From positions 1-64,000 of the forward strand of contig JAFQFD010000019.1 in the NCBI GenBank assembly GCA_017415715.1: a DNA stretch of 64,000 nt. Reading direction: 5' to 3'. Below the pieces are notes generated by a model. That model made no database searches. It was given only the letters and a program-made list of their open reading frames with translations, and had not been told where the DNA came from. Positions 8,051 through 16,365 of the stretch are shown piece by piece. The position numbers and the translations under genes are program-made. The stretch comes from Bacteroidales bacterium. Its GTDB lineage: Bacteria > Bacteroidota > Bacteroidia > Bacteroidales > UBA932. The first letter of the stretch is position 1. Every line of letters begins with the position of its first letter.

Positions 8051-9304
8051 ATGGCAAGCGAAATAAGAATTCCTGAGCTTTGGCAGGACGGAAGACTCAA
8101 AATTGACTGGGTGAAGCATCATATGCCTCTCCTTAACGGACTCGAGGAAGAGTTCAGAAAAACGCTCCCGTTCAAGGGACTGAAGATAGCCCTCTCGGTG
8201 CATCTCGAGGCGAAGACGGCGTACCTCTGCGAGGTGCTTGCCGCCGGCGGAGCCGAGATGTATGTGACCGGAAGCAACCCGCTTTCGACTCAGGATGATG
8301 TGGCTGCAGCTCTCGTACATGCAGGCCTGAATGTGTTTGCATGGTATGATGCAACGCCGCAGGAATATGAGGAGCACATCAGAAGGGTCCTCGAGGTGGG
8401 ACCGAACGTCATCATCGATGACGGAGGAGACCTTGTCAACCTTATGCATACAGAATACAGACACCTCATTCCGAATGTCATCGGAGGTTGTGAGGAGACC
8501 ACCACAGGCATCCTTCGCCTTGTCCAGCTCAACAAGGCGAAGGCGCTTCAGTTCCCGATGATGCTCGTGAACAATGCAGACTGCAAGCACCTCTTCGACA
8601 ACCGCTACGGTACAGGTCAGTCGGTATGGGACGGAATCAACCGCACGACCAATCTTATCGTTGCAGGCAAGAATGTCGTTGTTGCCGGTTACGGTTGGTG
8701 CGGAAAGGGCGTGGCGATGCGTGCCAAGGGCCTTGGCGCAGAGGTGATCGTTACGGAAGTCGACCCTATCAAGGCTATGGAGGCTGTCATGGACGGCTTC
8801 AAGGTGATGAAGATGGAGCAGGCGGCGGAGCTTGGAGACATCTTCGTTACGGTTACAGGATGTGACGGTGTCATCATCAGGGAGCATTTCCTGAAGATGA
8901 AGGACGGAGCGATCTGCTGCAACGCAGGTCATTTTGACTGTGAGGTAGATGTTGCAGGCCTTCGTGAGATAGCCGTCGAGGTGAAGCCTGCACGTAAGAA
9001 TATCATAGGCTATAAGCTCGCAAACGGAAACCGTATATATGTAATAGCCGAAGGCCGTCTGGTCAACCTGGCGGCAGGCGACGGCCACCCTGCAGAGATC
9101 ATGGACATGTCATTCGCCATCCAGGCCCTCAGCGCAAAATACCTGGTGGAGAACCGCGACAAGGTGTCGCGCGAGCCGGGATGCATGGTGAACGATGTTC
9201 CGCTCGAAATCGATCAGGAGGTGGCACGCCGCAAGCTTACATACTGGGGCTGCGAAATCGACACCCTCACCCCGGAGCAGCATAAATATCTGTACGGGGA
9301 ATAA
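8051..9304 (+). CDS. ahcY: adenosylhomocysteinase (SAH hydrolase)
   Basis: 417 residues, the shorter form that lacks the roughly 40-residue insertion of eukaryotic enzymes. Visible family blocks are TGSNPLSTQDDVAAAL, the D-N-rich substrate segment DDGGDLVNLMH, GGCEETTTGILRL, the NAD-binding VVAGYGWCGKGVAMRAKG, and the C terminus LTPEQHKYLYGE (usual ending ...YRY). It hydrolyses S-adenosylhomocysteine to adenosine and homocysteine, keeping methylation going. It is convergent with rodA with only 12 nt between. Confidence 0.96.
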   Translation: MASEIRIPELWQDGRLKIDWVKHHMPLLNGLEEEFRKTLPFKGLKIALSVHLEAKTAYLCEVLAAGGAEMYVTGSNPLSTQDDVAAALVHAGLNVFAWYDATPQEYEEHIRRVLEVGPNVIIDDGGDLVNLMHTEYRHLIPNVIGGCEETTTGILRLVQLNKAKALQFPMMLVNNADCKHLFDNRYGTGQSVWDGINRTTNLIVAGKNVVVAGYGWCGKGVAMRAKGLGAEVIVTEVDPIKAMEAVMDGFKVMKMEQAAELGDIFVTVTGCDGVIIREHFLKMKDGAICCNAGHFDCEVDVAGLREIAVEVKPARKNIIGYKLANGNRIYVIAEGRLVNLAAGDGHPAEIMDMSFAIQALSAKYLVENRDKVSREPGCMVNDVPLEIDQEVARRKLTYWGCEIDTLTPEQHKYLYGE

Positions 9305-9316
9305 AGGTCTGATTTT

Positions 9317-10777
9317 CTAGAAGTATTTGCGCTCGTTGCGGTCGAGGGCTATGAAGATGAAGATCAGGGCGGTGAAGGCCCAGAGGGACGAGCCGCCGTA
9401 GCTGATGAGCGGCAGAGGGATGCCGATCACAGGCATGAGGCCTATGGTCATTCCGATGTTTATGAAAAGATGCATGAAGATGCAGCAGGCGACGCAGTAG
9501 CCGTATATACGTGTGAAGGCCTCCCTGCTGCGTTCTGCGTTCTTGATGATCCTCCATATGAGGAATACATACAGAAGTATGACGAATGTGCATCCGAAGA
9601 ATCCCCATTCCTCTCCGATGGTGCAGAAGATGAAGTCTGTACTCTGCTCCGGAACGAATCCGAATGTGGTCTGGGTGCCGTTCAGATAGCCTTTGCCGAA
9701 TACTCCGCCTGATCCTATGGCGATCTTTGACTGGTTTACATTATATCCCACTCCGGAAGGGTCTTCTTTCATGCCCAGGAGTACTTCGATCCTCTTCCTC
9801 TGGTGGTCCTGCAGCACGCTGTTGAAGATGAAGTCTGCTGAGAATACCAGCATGGTGCCGGCAATCATTGCGCCGATGGCCAGTTGTGAGAATCTGTTCA
9901 TCTCCCTGAATGCAAAATAGAGGGCAAAAGGAAGCGCCAGTCCCAGTGCTCCGAGGAGTATATAAAGAGGTTTTATGCTTGCTATGAATGACTCGGGATC
10001 CTCTGTCAATGCTGTCATGATTGACGGCACGAACGCCATGAGCACTATGAGCGGAACTCCGATGATGAACCACCATTTCAACCTTCCGGAGTATAGGCAC
10101 ATGCAGAAGGAGCCTACTCCCGCCATTACCAGAATGGCGACGAAAGGAGACGCCGTGAGCGTCAGGATGAACAGGAGAATGGCCATTCCCACCATGAACA
10201 GAAGCCATCCGGAGAGTCCTTCCCTATATAGCATGAATATGAATCCTACATATACCAGTGCCGATCCTGTCTCACTCTGAAGCACTATTATGCCCATAGG
10301 GAGAAGGATGATGAGAGCTGTGATTATGAAGTCCCTGGCCCTTCCTATCCTGTATCCCAGCTGGCTCATGACGGTCGCCAGCATGAGAGATGTCGATATC
10401 TTGGATATTTCGGCAGGCTGGAATCGTATTCCGCCGAAGTCAAACCATGACCGCGATCCCTTGACTTCGACTCCCAGGAATATGACGGCGACCAGCAGTC
10501 CTATGACGAACAGGTATATCGGCAGGGATAGTCCTTCGTATATTCGGGGACTCAGGACAAACAGTATTATGACTGCAATGACGAGCGAGGTGCCGATCCA
10601 TATGGCCTGCATGCCGCTTCGGCAGCTTGTGTCGAAGATAGACGAAGGCTCGGCAGACTGCACGGAAGCATAGATGTTCACCCATCCGATGAGCACAAGC
10701 AGCAGATAGCAGATCACCAGCTTCCAGTCTATGGTCTTCGCCAGACCTCTTCCTCTATGTCCTCCAAGATCCCTCAT
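9317..10777 (-). CDS. rodA: RodA-type SEDS peptidoglycan polymerase
   Basis: 486 residues with about ten membrane segments. SEDS landmarks are seen: GSRSWFDFGGIRFQPAEISK, the LQSETGSALVYVGF block with the essential acidic residue, QSKIAIGSGGVFGKGYLNGTQ, and GIPLPLISYGGSS near the C terminus. RodA polymerises lipid II for lateral wall growth together with PBP2. Its start codon overlaps the PBP2 stop (TAATG), so translation is coupled. It is longer than E. coli RodA (370), with an enlarged middle membrane region, as is common in Bacteroidota. Confidence 0.94.
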   Translation of the reverse strand: MRDLGGHRGRGLAKTIDWKLVICYLLLVLIGWVNIYASVQSAEPSSIFDTSCRSGMQAIWIGTSLVIAVIILFVLSPRIYEGLSLPIYLFVIGLLVAVIFLGVEVKGSRSWFDFGGIRFQPAEISKISTSLMLATVMSQLGYRIGRARDFIITALIILLPMGIIVLQSETGSALVYVGFIFMLYREGLSGWLLFMVGMAILLFILTLTASPFVAILVMAGVGSFCMCLYSGRLKWWFIIGVPLIVLMAFVPSIMTALTEDPESFIASIKPLYILLGALGLALPFALYFAFREMNRFSQLAIGAMIAGTMLVFSADFIFNSVLQDHQRKRIEVLLGMKEDPSGVGYNVNQSKIAIGSGGVFGKGYLNGTQTTFGFVPEQSTDFIFCTIGEEWGFFGCTFVILLYVFLIWRIIKNAERSREAFTRIYGYCVACCIFMHLFINIGMTIGLMPVIGIPLPLISYGGSSLWAFTALIFIFIALDRNERKYF

Positions 10778-12621
10778 TACTTCTTAACCCTTACTCTGTC
10801 CATAAGATTGGCATCGAGCATCCTCTTCTCCAATGCCTTCCTGTCACTTGATATCTCTCCGTTGAGGTACATCTCAGTCAGCAGCGATGCTATCGGTGCC
10901 GCATAAGATGCTCCGAATCCTCCGTTCTCTATGTATGCGGCAACGGCGATCTTCGGATTGTCCTTCGGTGCAAAGCAGATGAACACGGAATGGTCATGTC
11001 CGTGCGGGTTCTGCGCCGTACCTGTCTTTCCACATATGTCCAGGCCCTCCACAGCGGCGATGCTTGCGGTTCCGCCGGAACCGAAGCCGCTGTTCACGGC
11101 CCTGTACATGCCTCCTACAACTTTAGGGAAATGTGTCGTGTCGACCATCGTGTACTGCCTTTCCTTGTATTTAGGATCGATCTCCACATTCTCGGAGTCC
11201 TTGACGATATGAGGAATGTAGTAGAATCCTCTGTTCGCAATGGTTGCGCAGAGGTTGGCAAGGTGGATAGGCGTGCAGCCGATCTCGCCCTGTCCGATGG
11301 ACAGCGAGATGACGGTGGTAGCCTTCCAGCCGCCCTTGCGGTAGTATTTGTTGTAGTATTTGGAGTCCGGAATGAATCCACCCAGCTCGGCAGGGAAGTC
11401 GCTGCCAAGCTTCTGTCCGAAGCCGAAGCTCATCACATATTCCCTCCACTTGTCCAGAGCGTCGTCGATGCATTCATATTTCGGGTTTTCAAGTATGGCG
11501 CGCAATACATAGCAGTAGTATGCGTTGCATGACATCATGATCGACTCCTCGAAATCGATAGGAGACTTGTGCGCATGGCATCCCAGCTTGTTCTTTCCGA
11601 AATGGTATCCCATGCTGCATGGATACATGGTCGAGGGCGTGAAGACGCCTTCTTCCAGACCTATGAGGCCGTTCACAAGCTTGAAGACCGATCCCGGAGG
11701 ATATGGAGCCTGTACAGCTCGGTTGAACATCGGCTTGTAAGGGTTGGAAAGTATCTCGTTGTAGTGCTGTCCGAAGTCGGCGAGCATGTCCACGTCGATG
11801 CCGGGGCTGGATACCAAGGTCAGGATCTCTCCGGTAGAGGGCTCGATGGCCACAAGGCTGCCCACCTTGTTGTTCATCAGCATCTGTCCGTAGTTCTGCA
11901 GGACGGCGTCGATTGTCGTGGTGATGTCATCTCCGGGTATGGCTTCCTTGTCCTCCTCTCCGTCCTTGTATCTGGACTCTATGCGGTTGCGCGAGTTCCT
12001 GAGCCATATGTTGTATCCCTTCTCCCCGCGAAGTTCCTTCTCCCTGGCCGCCTCGATGCCGGTCATTCCGGCATAGTCGCCGGCCTTGTATTCGCCCGGA
12101 TGCTGCTCCATGTATCTGGCATTCACTTCGGAAACATATCCGAGGAGGTTTCCTCCTGCATTGAACGGGTATTCGCGTATGCTTCGAGCCTGGCCTCTGA
12201 AGCCTGGGAACTTGTATGCCACCTCGGCGAACTTCATGTAGGTCTCCGGCGGGAGTTTCTTGAACATCACGACGGTCTGATAACCGATCTTGCGCCTGTT
12301 CTTCTTGTACTCGTCCATCTTGGCCTTGATGTCTTCGTATGTGACGTCAAGCACCTTTGCAAGCGCAAGTGTGTCAAACTCAGAGACTTCCCTGGGTGTC
12401 ACCATCAGGTCATATGCGACCCTGTTGCCCACGAGAATGTTGCCGTTGCGGTCATGGATGATGCCACGGGTAGGGTAGATGGTGGAGTATACCATCGTGT
12501 TGTTCTCTGCGCTGAGCTTGTATTTGTCCTCGATGATCTGTATGCTGAACAGCTTCAGGATCAGGATTCCCGCTGCTGTGCACAGGCCTATGAGAAGTTT
12601 GTTCTCCCTGTTTAGCTTCAT
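10777..12621 (-). CDS. mrdA: penicillin-binding protein 2 (elongasome transpeptidase)
   Basis: 614 residues. One N-terminal membrane anchor (about 9-28) is followed by the PBP dimerisation domain (TRGIIHDRNGNILV) and a transpeptidase domain with all motifs: S311-V-F-K, S364-C-N and KTGT near 535. It cross-links peptidoglycan for cylinder growth with RodA. Gene order mreB-mreC-mreD-PBP2-rodA supports assignment to PBP2 rather than FtsI. It lies 12 nt after mreD. Confidence 0.95.
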   Translation of the reverse strand: MKLNRENKLLIGLCTAAGILILKLFSIQIIEDKYKLSAENNTMVYSTIYPTRGIIHDRNGNILVGNRVAYDLMVTPREVSEFDTLALAKVLDVTYEDIKAKMDEYKKNRRKIGYQTVVMFKKLPPETYMKFAEVAYKFPGFRGQARSIREYPFNAGGNLLGYVSEVNARYMEQHPGEYKAGDYAGMTGIEAAREKELRGEKGYNIWLRNSRNRIESRYKDGEEDKEAIPGDDITTTIDAVLQNYGQMLMNNKVGSLVAIEPSTGEILTLVSSPGIDVDMLADFGQHYNEILSNPYKPMFNRAVQAPYPPGSVFKLVNGLIGLEEGVFTPSTMYPCSMGYHFGKNKLGCHAHKSPIDFEESIMMSCNAYYCYVLRAILENPKYECIDDALDKWREYVMSFGFGQKLGSDFPAELGGFIPDSKYYNKYYRKGGWKATTVISLSIGQGEIGCTPIHLANLCATIANRGFYYIPHIVKDSENVEIDPKYKERQYTMVDTTHFPKVVGGMYRAVNSGFGSGGTASIAAVEGLDICGKTGTAQNPHGHDHSVFICFAPKDNPKIAVAAYIENGGFGASYAAPIASLLTEMYLNGEISSDRKALEKRMLDANLMDRVRVKK

Positions 12622-12633
12622 TGCGGTCCTCCC

Positions 12634-13152
12634 TTATTTTCTGTCATCCGGCGAAAGGATGTTGATGACTATGTAGGAAAGTATGAGATTGCATATCATC
12701 GATACGCCGAATCTTGTCATGTTGAACCATGTCGGACGGGTTCCTGCTCCGTCAAGGAAGATGTACAGCGCGAGATATACGGCAAGCGCGGTAACCGCGG
12801 CGGCCGATATCTTGCCGGCTCCGTTCTTCTTGAATGTAAACCTGTCGCCCCTGGTGATGAGGTCCTCTCCCATGAATATCTTGATGATCCAGTTGCGAAG
12901 GAGAGCCACAGGGACTATCGCAGCGGCATTGAGTCCTATGATTCCTTCCGACATCCAGTCTACTGCAAGTCCGCTGGCAAACGCTATGAGCATGCATGAT
13001 ATGGTGCTCAATGAAGTCGGAATGCATAATACCATTGCAGGAAGCATCGAGAGGGTAATATACGGACCCAGTGCCGCATAGTTGCACAGGACCGCCTGTC
13101 CTATGACAAGCAGCGCGTACATTATGCCGAAATGCTGACTTTCCCTTATCAT
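12634..13152 (-). CDS. mreD: rod-shape protein MreD
   Basis: 172 residues with five or so hydrophobic segments and little else. Identification rests on size, membrane character and position between mreC and PBP2. MreD is an inner-membrane partner of MreC in the elongasome. Its ATG overlaps the mreC stop by 4 nt (ATGA). Confidence 0.85.
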   Translation of the reverse strand: MIRESQHFGIMYALLVIGQAVLCNYAALGPYITLSMLPAMVLCIPTSLSTISCMLIAFASGLAVDWMSEGIIGLNAAAIVPVALLRNWIIKIFMGEDLITRGDRFTFKKNGAGKISAAAVTALAVYLALYIFLDGAGTRPTWFNMTRFGVSMICNLILSYIVINILSPDDRK

Positions 13153-13970
13153 TTCAGTGCCTCCAATGCTTTCATTTCCTCGCTTCCGAGGTTTTCCACT
13201 ATGGTCACATGACGCAGCGCTCCGAAATCCTCGAAGAGCCTTATCTTTATCTCATATGTCGCTCCGTTCACGATTGTCGCGTCTCCTGCAGTTCCGAGAG
13301 GAATGTCTGCAGGGAAGATGGACGAATATCCGCTGGTGTACACGGTGTCTCCCGGCTGGAATTCCACGTGATGCGGAATCTCGGTCAGTATCGCCCCCGA
13401 GCTGCTCCTTCCGTCCCAGCTCAGCGGGCCGACCGCTCCGCTCCTGCCCAGCCTTGCACTGATGCTCATCTCATGGTTCTTGAACGAACGGGCGTATGAG
13501 TAGTGTTCGCTCACGGCATCGACGATGCCTACAGCTCCCTTGCCTGTGATCACGCCGGCTCCCTGCACGACTCCGTCCTCGGCACCCTTGCCGATGATCA
13601 TGTAGTTGTGCTGGGTGTTGTTGCTGATCTTGACAATGTTGGCGGGAATGTAGGTGAATCCTCTGCTTCTTTTCATACCGGCGTCAGGAGTCTGCAGGCC
13701 GCTCTCCTGGAGAGTCTCCTCCATGAGCGCCAGTCTGGCGCGCAGGTGGTGGTTCTCAAGAGCGAGCGAGTCATTCTCCTTCCTCAGATGGAAATAGTCT
13801 CTGACTTTCTGTGTCGTGCCCCACACTGCGCCTTTGAAGCCATGGGATCCGCGTGCAAACCACATCTGCTGCAGCGTGCCGCTGTTGCTGAGCATAGCCA
13901 ATGCAGCTATCTCCAACGCAATGAAGATAGCTGCTGTTATCACGTGCCTTATGATGTTTCCCTTACGCAA
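13149..13970 (-). CDS. mreC: rod-shape protein MreC
   Basis: 273 residues. An N-terminal membrane segment (about 10-30) is followed by a coiled coil (HLRKENDSLALENHHLRARL) and the MreC beta domains with NNTQHNYMIIGKGAEDGV, ITGKGAVGIV, SGYSSIFPADIPLGTA. MreC is periplasmic and activates PBP2-RodA. It starts 3 nt after mreB. Confidence 0.93.
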   Translation of the reverse strand: MRKGNIIRHVITAAIFIALEIAALAMLSNSGTLQQMWFARGSHGFKGAVWGTTQKVRDYFHLRKENDSLALENHHLRARLALMEETLQESGLQTPDAGMKRSRGFTYIPANIVKISNNTQHNYMIIGKGAEDGVVQGAGVITGKGAVGIVDAVSEHYSYARSFKNHEMSISARLGRSGAVGPLSWDGRSSSGAILTEIPHHVEFQPGDTVYTSGYSSIFPADIPLGTAGDATIVNGATYEIKIRLFEDFGALRHVTIVENLGSEEMKALEALK

Positions 13971-13973
13971 GGC

Positions 13974-14999
13974 TTATCTCATAAGGAATGTGTAGTTGTC
14001 TGTGTTCTTGAGTGCCATGCATGTACCGCGTGCAACAGCCCTGAGCGGGTCTTCTGCCACGTGGAACGGAATGTTCACCTTCTCTGAAAGGCGCTTTGCA
14101 AGGCCTCTGAGGAGTGATCCGCCACCTGCGAGGTGGATACCGTTCTTCACGATGTCAGAGAAGAGCTCCGGAGGAGTCTGCTCGAGAACGTGGAGGATGC
14201 CGGCCTCGATCCTTGTCACTGACTTGTCAAGGCAGTGTGCGATCTCCTGGTAAGTGATGGTCGCATGGATAGGGAGCGCTGTCATGATGTTAGGTCCGGT
14301 GATCTGGTATGGCTCCGGCTCCTCTCCGTCAAGGTCTGGAATCACGGCTCCGATCGCGATCTTGATCTCCTCTGCAGTGATCTGTCCCACTCTGATGTTG
14401 TGCTGCTGGCGAAGGTACTGCTGGATGTCGCTTGTGAATACGTCACCTGCAACCTTGATGCTGTCCTGCACTACGATGCCTCCGAGTGAGATGACAGCGA
14501 TCTCTGTGGTACCGCCTCCTATGTCAACCACCATGTTGCCCTTAGGCGCCTCTACGTCGAGGCCGATACCGAGGGCTGACGCCATAGGCTCATAGATCAG
14601 GTATACCTCACGTCCGCCTGCGTGCTCTGAAGAGTCGCGCACCGCACGGATCTCCACTTCAGTACTTCCAGAAGGGATGCCGATCACCATCTTGATGTTA
14701 GGTGTGAAGAGCGACCTGCGCTTGCTGTTCACCTGCTTGATGAATCCGCGGATCATCATCTCTGCAGCGTTGAAGTCTGCGATGACACCGTCCCTCATAG
14801 GGCGGACTGTCTTGATGCCCGGATTCTCTCTTTCCTGCATGAGCTTCGCCTTCTGTCCGAGGGCGATCGCCTTGCCGGTATTGTTGTCAATGGCCACGAT
14901 GCTCGGCTCGTCGAGAACGATCTGGTCGTTCTGGAAGATGACGGTGTTGGCCGTTCCGAGGTCCATCGCAAGCTCTTGTGTCAAAAATGAAAATCCCAT
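13974..14999 (-). CDS. mreB: rod-shape determining actin homologue MreB
   Basis: 341 residues, normal length. Actin-fold blocks are plain: DLGTANTVIF (phosphate 1), VVDIGGGTTEIAVISLGG (phosphate 2), and LAGGGSLLRGL (adenosine site). It polymerises under the membrane and directs the elongasome. First gene of the mreBCD-mrdA-rodA operon, divergent from ispD with 83 nt between. Confidence 0.97.
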   Translation of the reverse strand: MGFSFLTQELAMDLGTANTVIFQNDQIVLDEPSIVAIDNNTGKAIALGQKAKLMQERENPGIKTVRPMRDGVIADFNAAEMMIRGFIKQVNSKRRSLFTPNIKMVIGIPSGSTEVEIRAVRDSSEHAGGREVYLIYEPMASALGIGLDVEAPKGNMVVDIGGGTTEIAVISLGGIVVQDSIKVAGDVFTSDIQQYLRQQHNIRVGQITAEEIKIAIGAVIPDLDGEEPEPYQITGPNIMTALPIHATITYQEIAHCLDKSVTRIEAGILHVLEQTPPELFSDIVKNGIHLAGGGSLLRGLAKRLSEKVNIPFHVAEDPLRAVARGTCMALKNTDNYTFLMR

Positions 15000-15058
15000 A
15001 TTTTTATCTGCTTTTATTCAGGTTTGTATAATAGGCCGTAAAATTACAAAAAATCATT

Positions 15059-15066
15059 TAATTTTG
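15059..15066 (+). promoter_or_regulatory. -7 element of the ispD promoter
   Basis: TAATTTTG matches TAnnTTTG and lies 16 nt before the ATG at 15083, giving a very short leader. The -33 region is weak. Confidence 0.4.
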
Positions 15067-15082
15067 TGAACAAAATGTAGCT

Positions 15083-15811
15083 ATGTCCAGAAAAAAATAT
15101 TTAATCGTCATGGCGGCCGGCAGCGGCACCCGCATGGGCGCCACGATGCCGAAACAGTTCATAGAACTGGAGGGGGAGGCCATACTCCAGATGACCATAG
15201 AGGTCTTTCTCAGGGCATGCCCTGACATTCATGTCATTACAGTGCTTCCGGAGTCCCATATGGGCTATTGGAGAGACTACTGTCTGAAAAGAAACTTCAT
15301 CTGTCCTCAGATTCTTGTCAAGGGCGGCATAACCCGTTTCCATTCTGTCAGAAACGCCCTTTCCAAAGTTCCTGACGGAGCCCTGGTCGCTGTCCACGAC
15401 GGCGTCCGCCCTCTTGTCTCCGAGGCTTTCATCAAGGAAATGTTCGCCAAGGCGGAATCTGTTCCCGCCCTGATCCCGGTGATACCATGCGTCGACACGA
15501 TGAAGGTGCTCGGCACCAGAAAGACAGCTGACGGGGAAGAACTCTATACCATGGAAGGCCAGACTGCCGACCGATCAGTCCTTTTCGGCGCGCAGACCCC
15601 TCAGATATTTCATTCCGAAGTCATCAAGGAAGCATATGCCCAGGCCTATGACACGGCATTCACTGACGACGCCTCCGTGGTGCTTAAAAACGGAAAGAAC
15701 CTCTCATACCATATCGGCGAGAGGTTCAATATAAAGATCACTACGCAGGACGACCTCGTCCTGGCGAAGGCTATTCTTTCTCTTTCTCTTTCTCCTTCCT
15801 GCTCTTCTTGA
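15083..15811 (+). CDS. ispD: 2-C-methyl-D-erythritol 4-phosphate cytidylyltransferase
   Basis: 242 residues. The N-terminal CTP-binding motif MAAGSGTRMGATMPKQF is intact, as are GGITRFHSVRNAL, VHDGVRPLV and TPQIFH. It makes CDP-ME from MEP and CTP in the non-mevalonate isoprenoid pathway. The last 14 codons lie in a CTTTCT simple repeat that is also the antisense strand of the Lrp gene's end, so the two convergent genes overlap by 41 nt. The serine/leucine-rich tail (LSLSLSPSCSS) is probably not functional. Confidence 0.94.
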   Translation: MSRKKYLIVMAAGSGTRMGATMPKQFIELEGEAILQMTIEVFLRACPDIHVITVLPESHMGYWRDYCLKRNFICPQILVKGGITRFHSVRNALSKVPDGALVAVHDGVRPLVSEAFIKEMFAKAESVPALIPVIPCVDTMKVLGTRKTADGEELYTMEGQTADRSVLFGAQTPQIFHSEVIKEAYAQAYDTAFTDDASVVLKNGKNLSYHIGERFNIKITTQDDLVLAKAILSLSLSPSCSS

Positions 15812-16301
15812 CGCTTGCAGAGAAGCTTGTGTTCTGATATTCCTTCACCCACACCTGGCGCTCGATGGCCTGGTCAAGTGAGATCTGTGTCTCTGTCTGC
15901 TGGACATATGGGATCTTCTGGATTGTGTTCAGAAGAATCTGCATCAGATGGTCATGGTCGAAACAGTACAGCTTGATCAAGAGTGCGTGTTTTCCTGTAA
16001 CAAAGTGGCATTCAACGATTTCCGAAATCTTCTTGAATGACTCGATCACTTCCGGATACTTGTTTGCCTCGGCAAGGGAGACGCTCACGAATGCGCATAC
16101 ATTAAGTCCGAGAGCCTGCGGCTTTACAAGCAGGCGGGAGCCTGTGATGACGCCATTGGCTTCGAGTCTCTTTACTCTCTGATGTATCGCTGCTCCGGAG
16201 ACATTGCACTCACGCGCAATCTCCAGAAACGGCATCCTTGCGTTCTTGACCAGAAAAGAAAGGATCTTCTGGTCGATCTGGTCTATCTGATAAGTTGACA
16301 T
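15771..16301 (-). CDS. Lrp/AsnC-family transcriptional regulator
   Basis: 176 residues. An N-terminal winged helix (residues 5-60: DQIDQKILSFLVKNARMPF then SGAAIHQRVKRLEANGVI) is followed by a RAM/ligand-binding ferredoxin-like domain (NVCAFVSVSLAE ... VTGKHALLIKLYCFDHDHL). Lrp proteins respond to amino acids. The C terminus is an extra basic/acidic tail (KKSRKEKEKEKE) encoded by the simple repeat that overlaps ispD; repeat-length changes would alter both proteins' ends. Confidence 0.9.
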   Translation of the reverse strand: MSTYQIDQIDQKILSFLVKNARMPFLEIARECNVSGAAIHQRVKRLEANGVITGSRLLVKPQALGLNVCAFVSVSLAEANKYPEVIESFKKISEIVECHFVTGKHALLIKLYCFDHDHLMQILLNTIQKIPYVQQTETQISLDQAIERQVWVKEYQNTSFSASVKKSRKEKEKEKE

Positions 16302-16365
16302 TGTTGTTTAGGTGTTATTCTTTATGAACGACAAATTTAAATAAATCTTGAAAAAAATTCAAAAA

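Noticed and set aside
8039-9088. Long minus-strand ORF (349 codons) opposite ahcY
   Set aside because: Fully antisense to a well-conserved gene, with no family features and no start context; a shadow frame.
11569-12615. 348-codon plus-strand ORF opposite PBP2
   Set aside because: Antisense to a complete PBP2 gene; composition is that of a mirrored frame.
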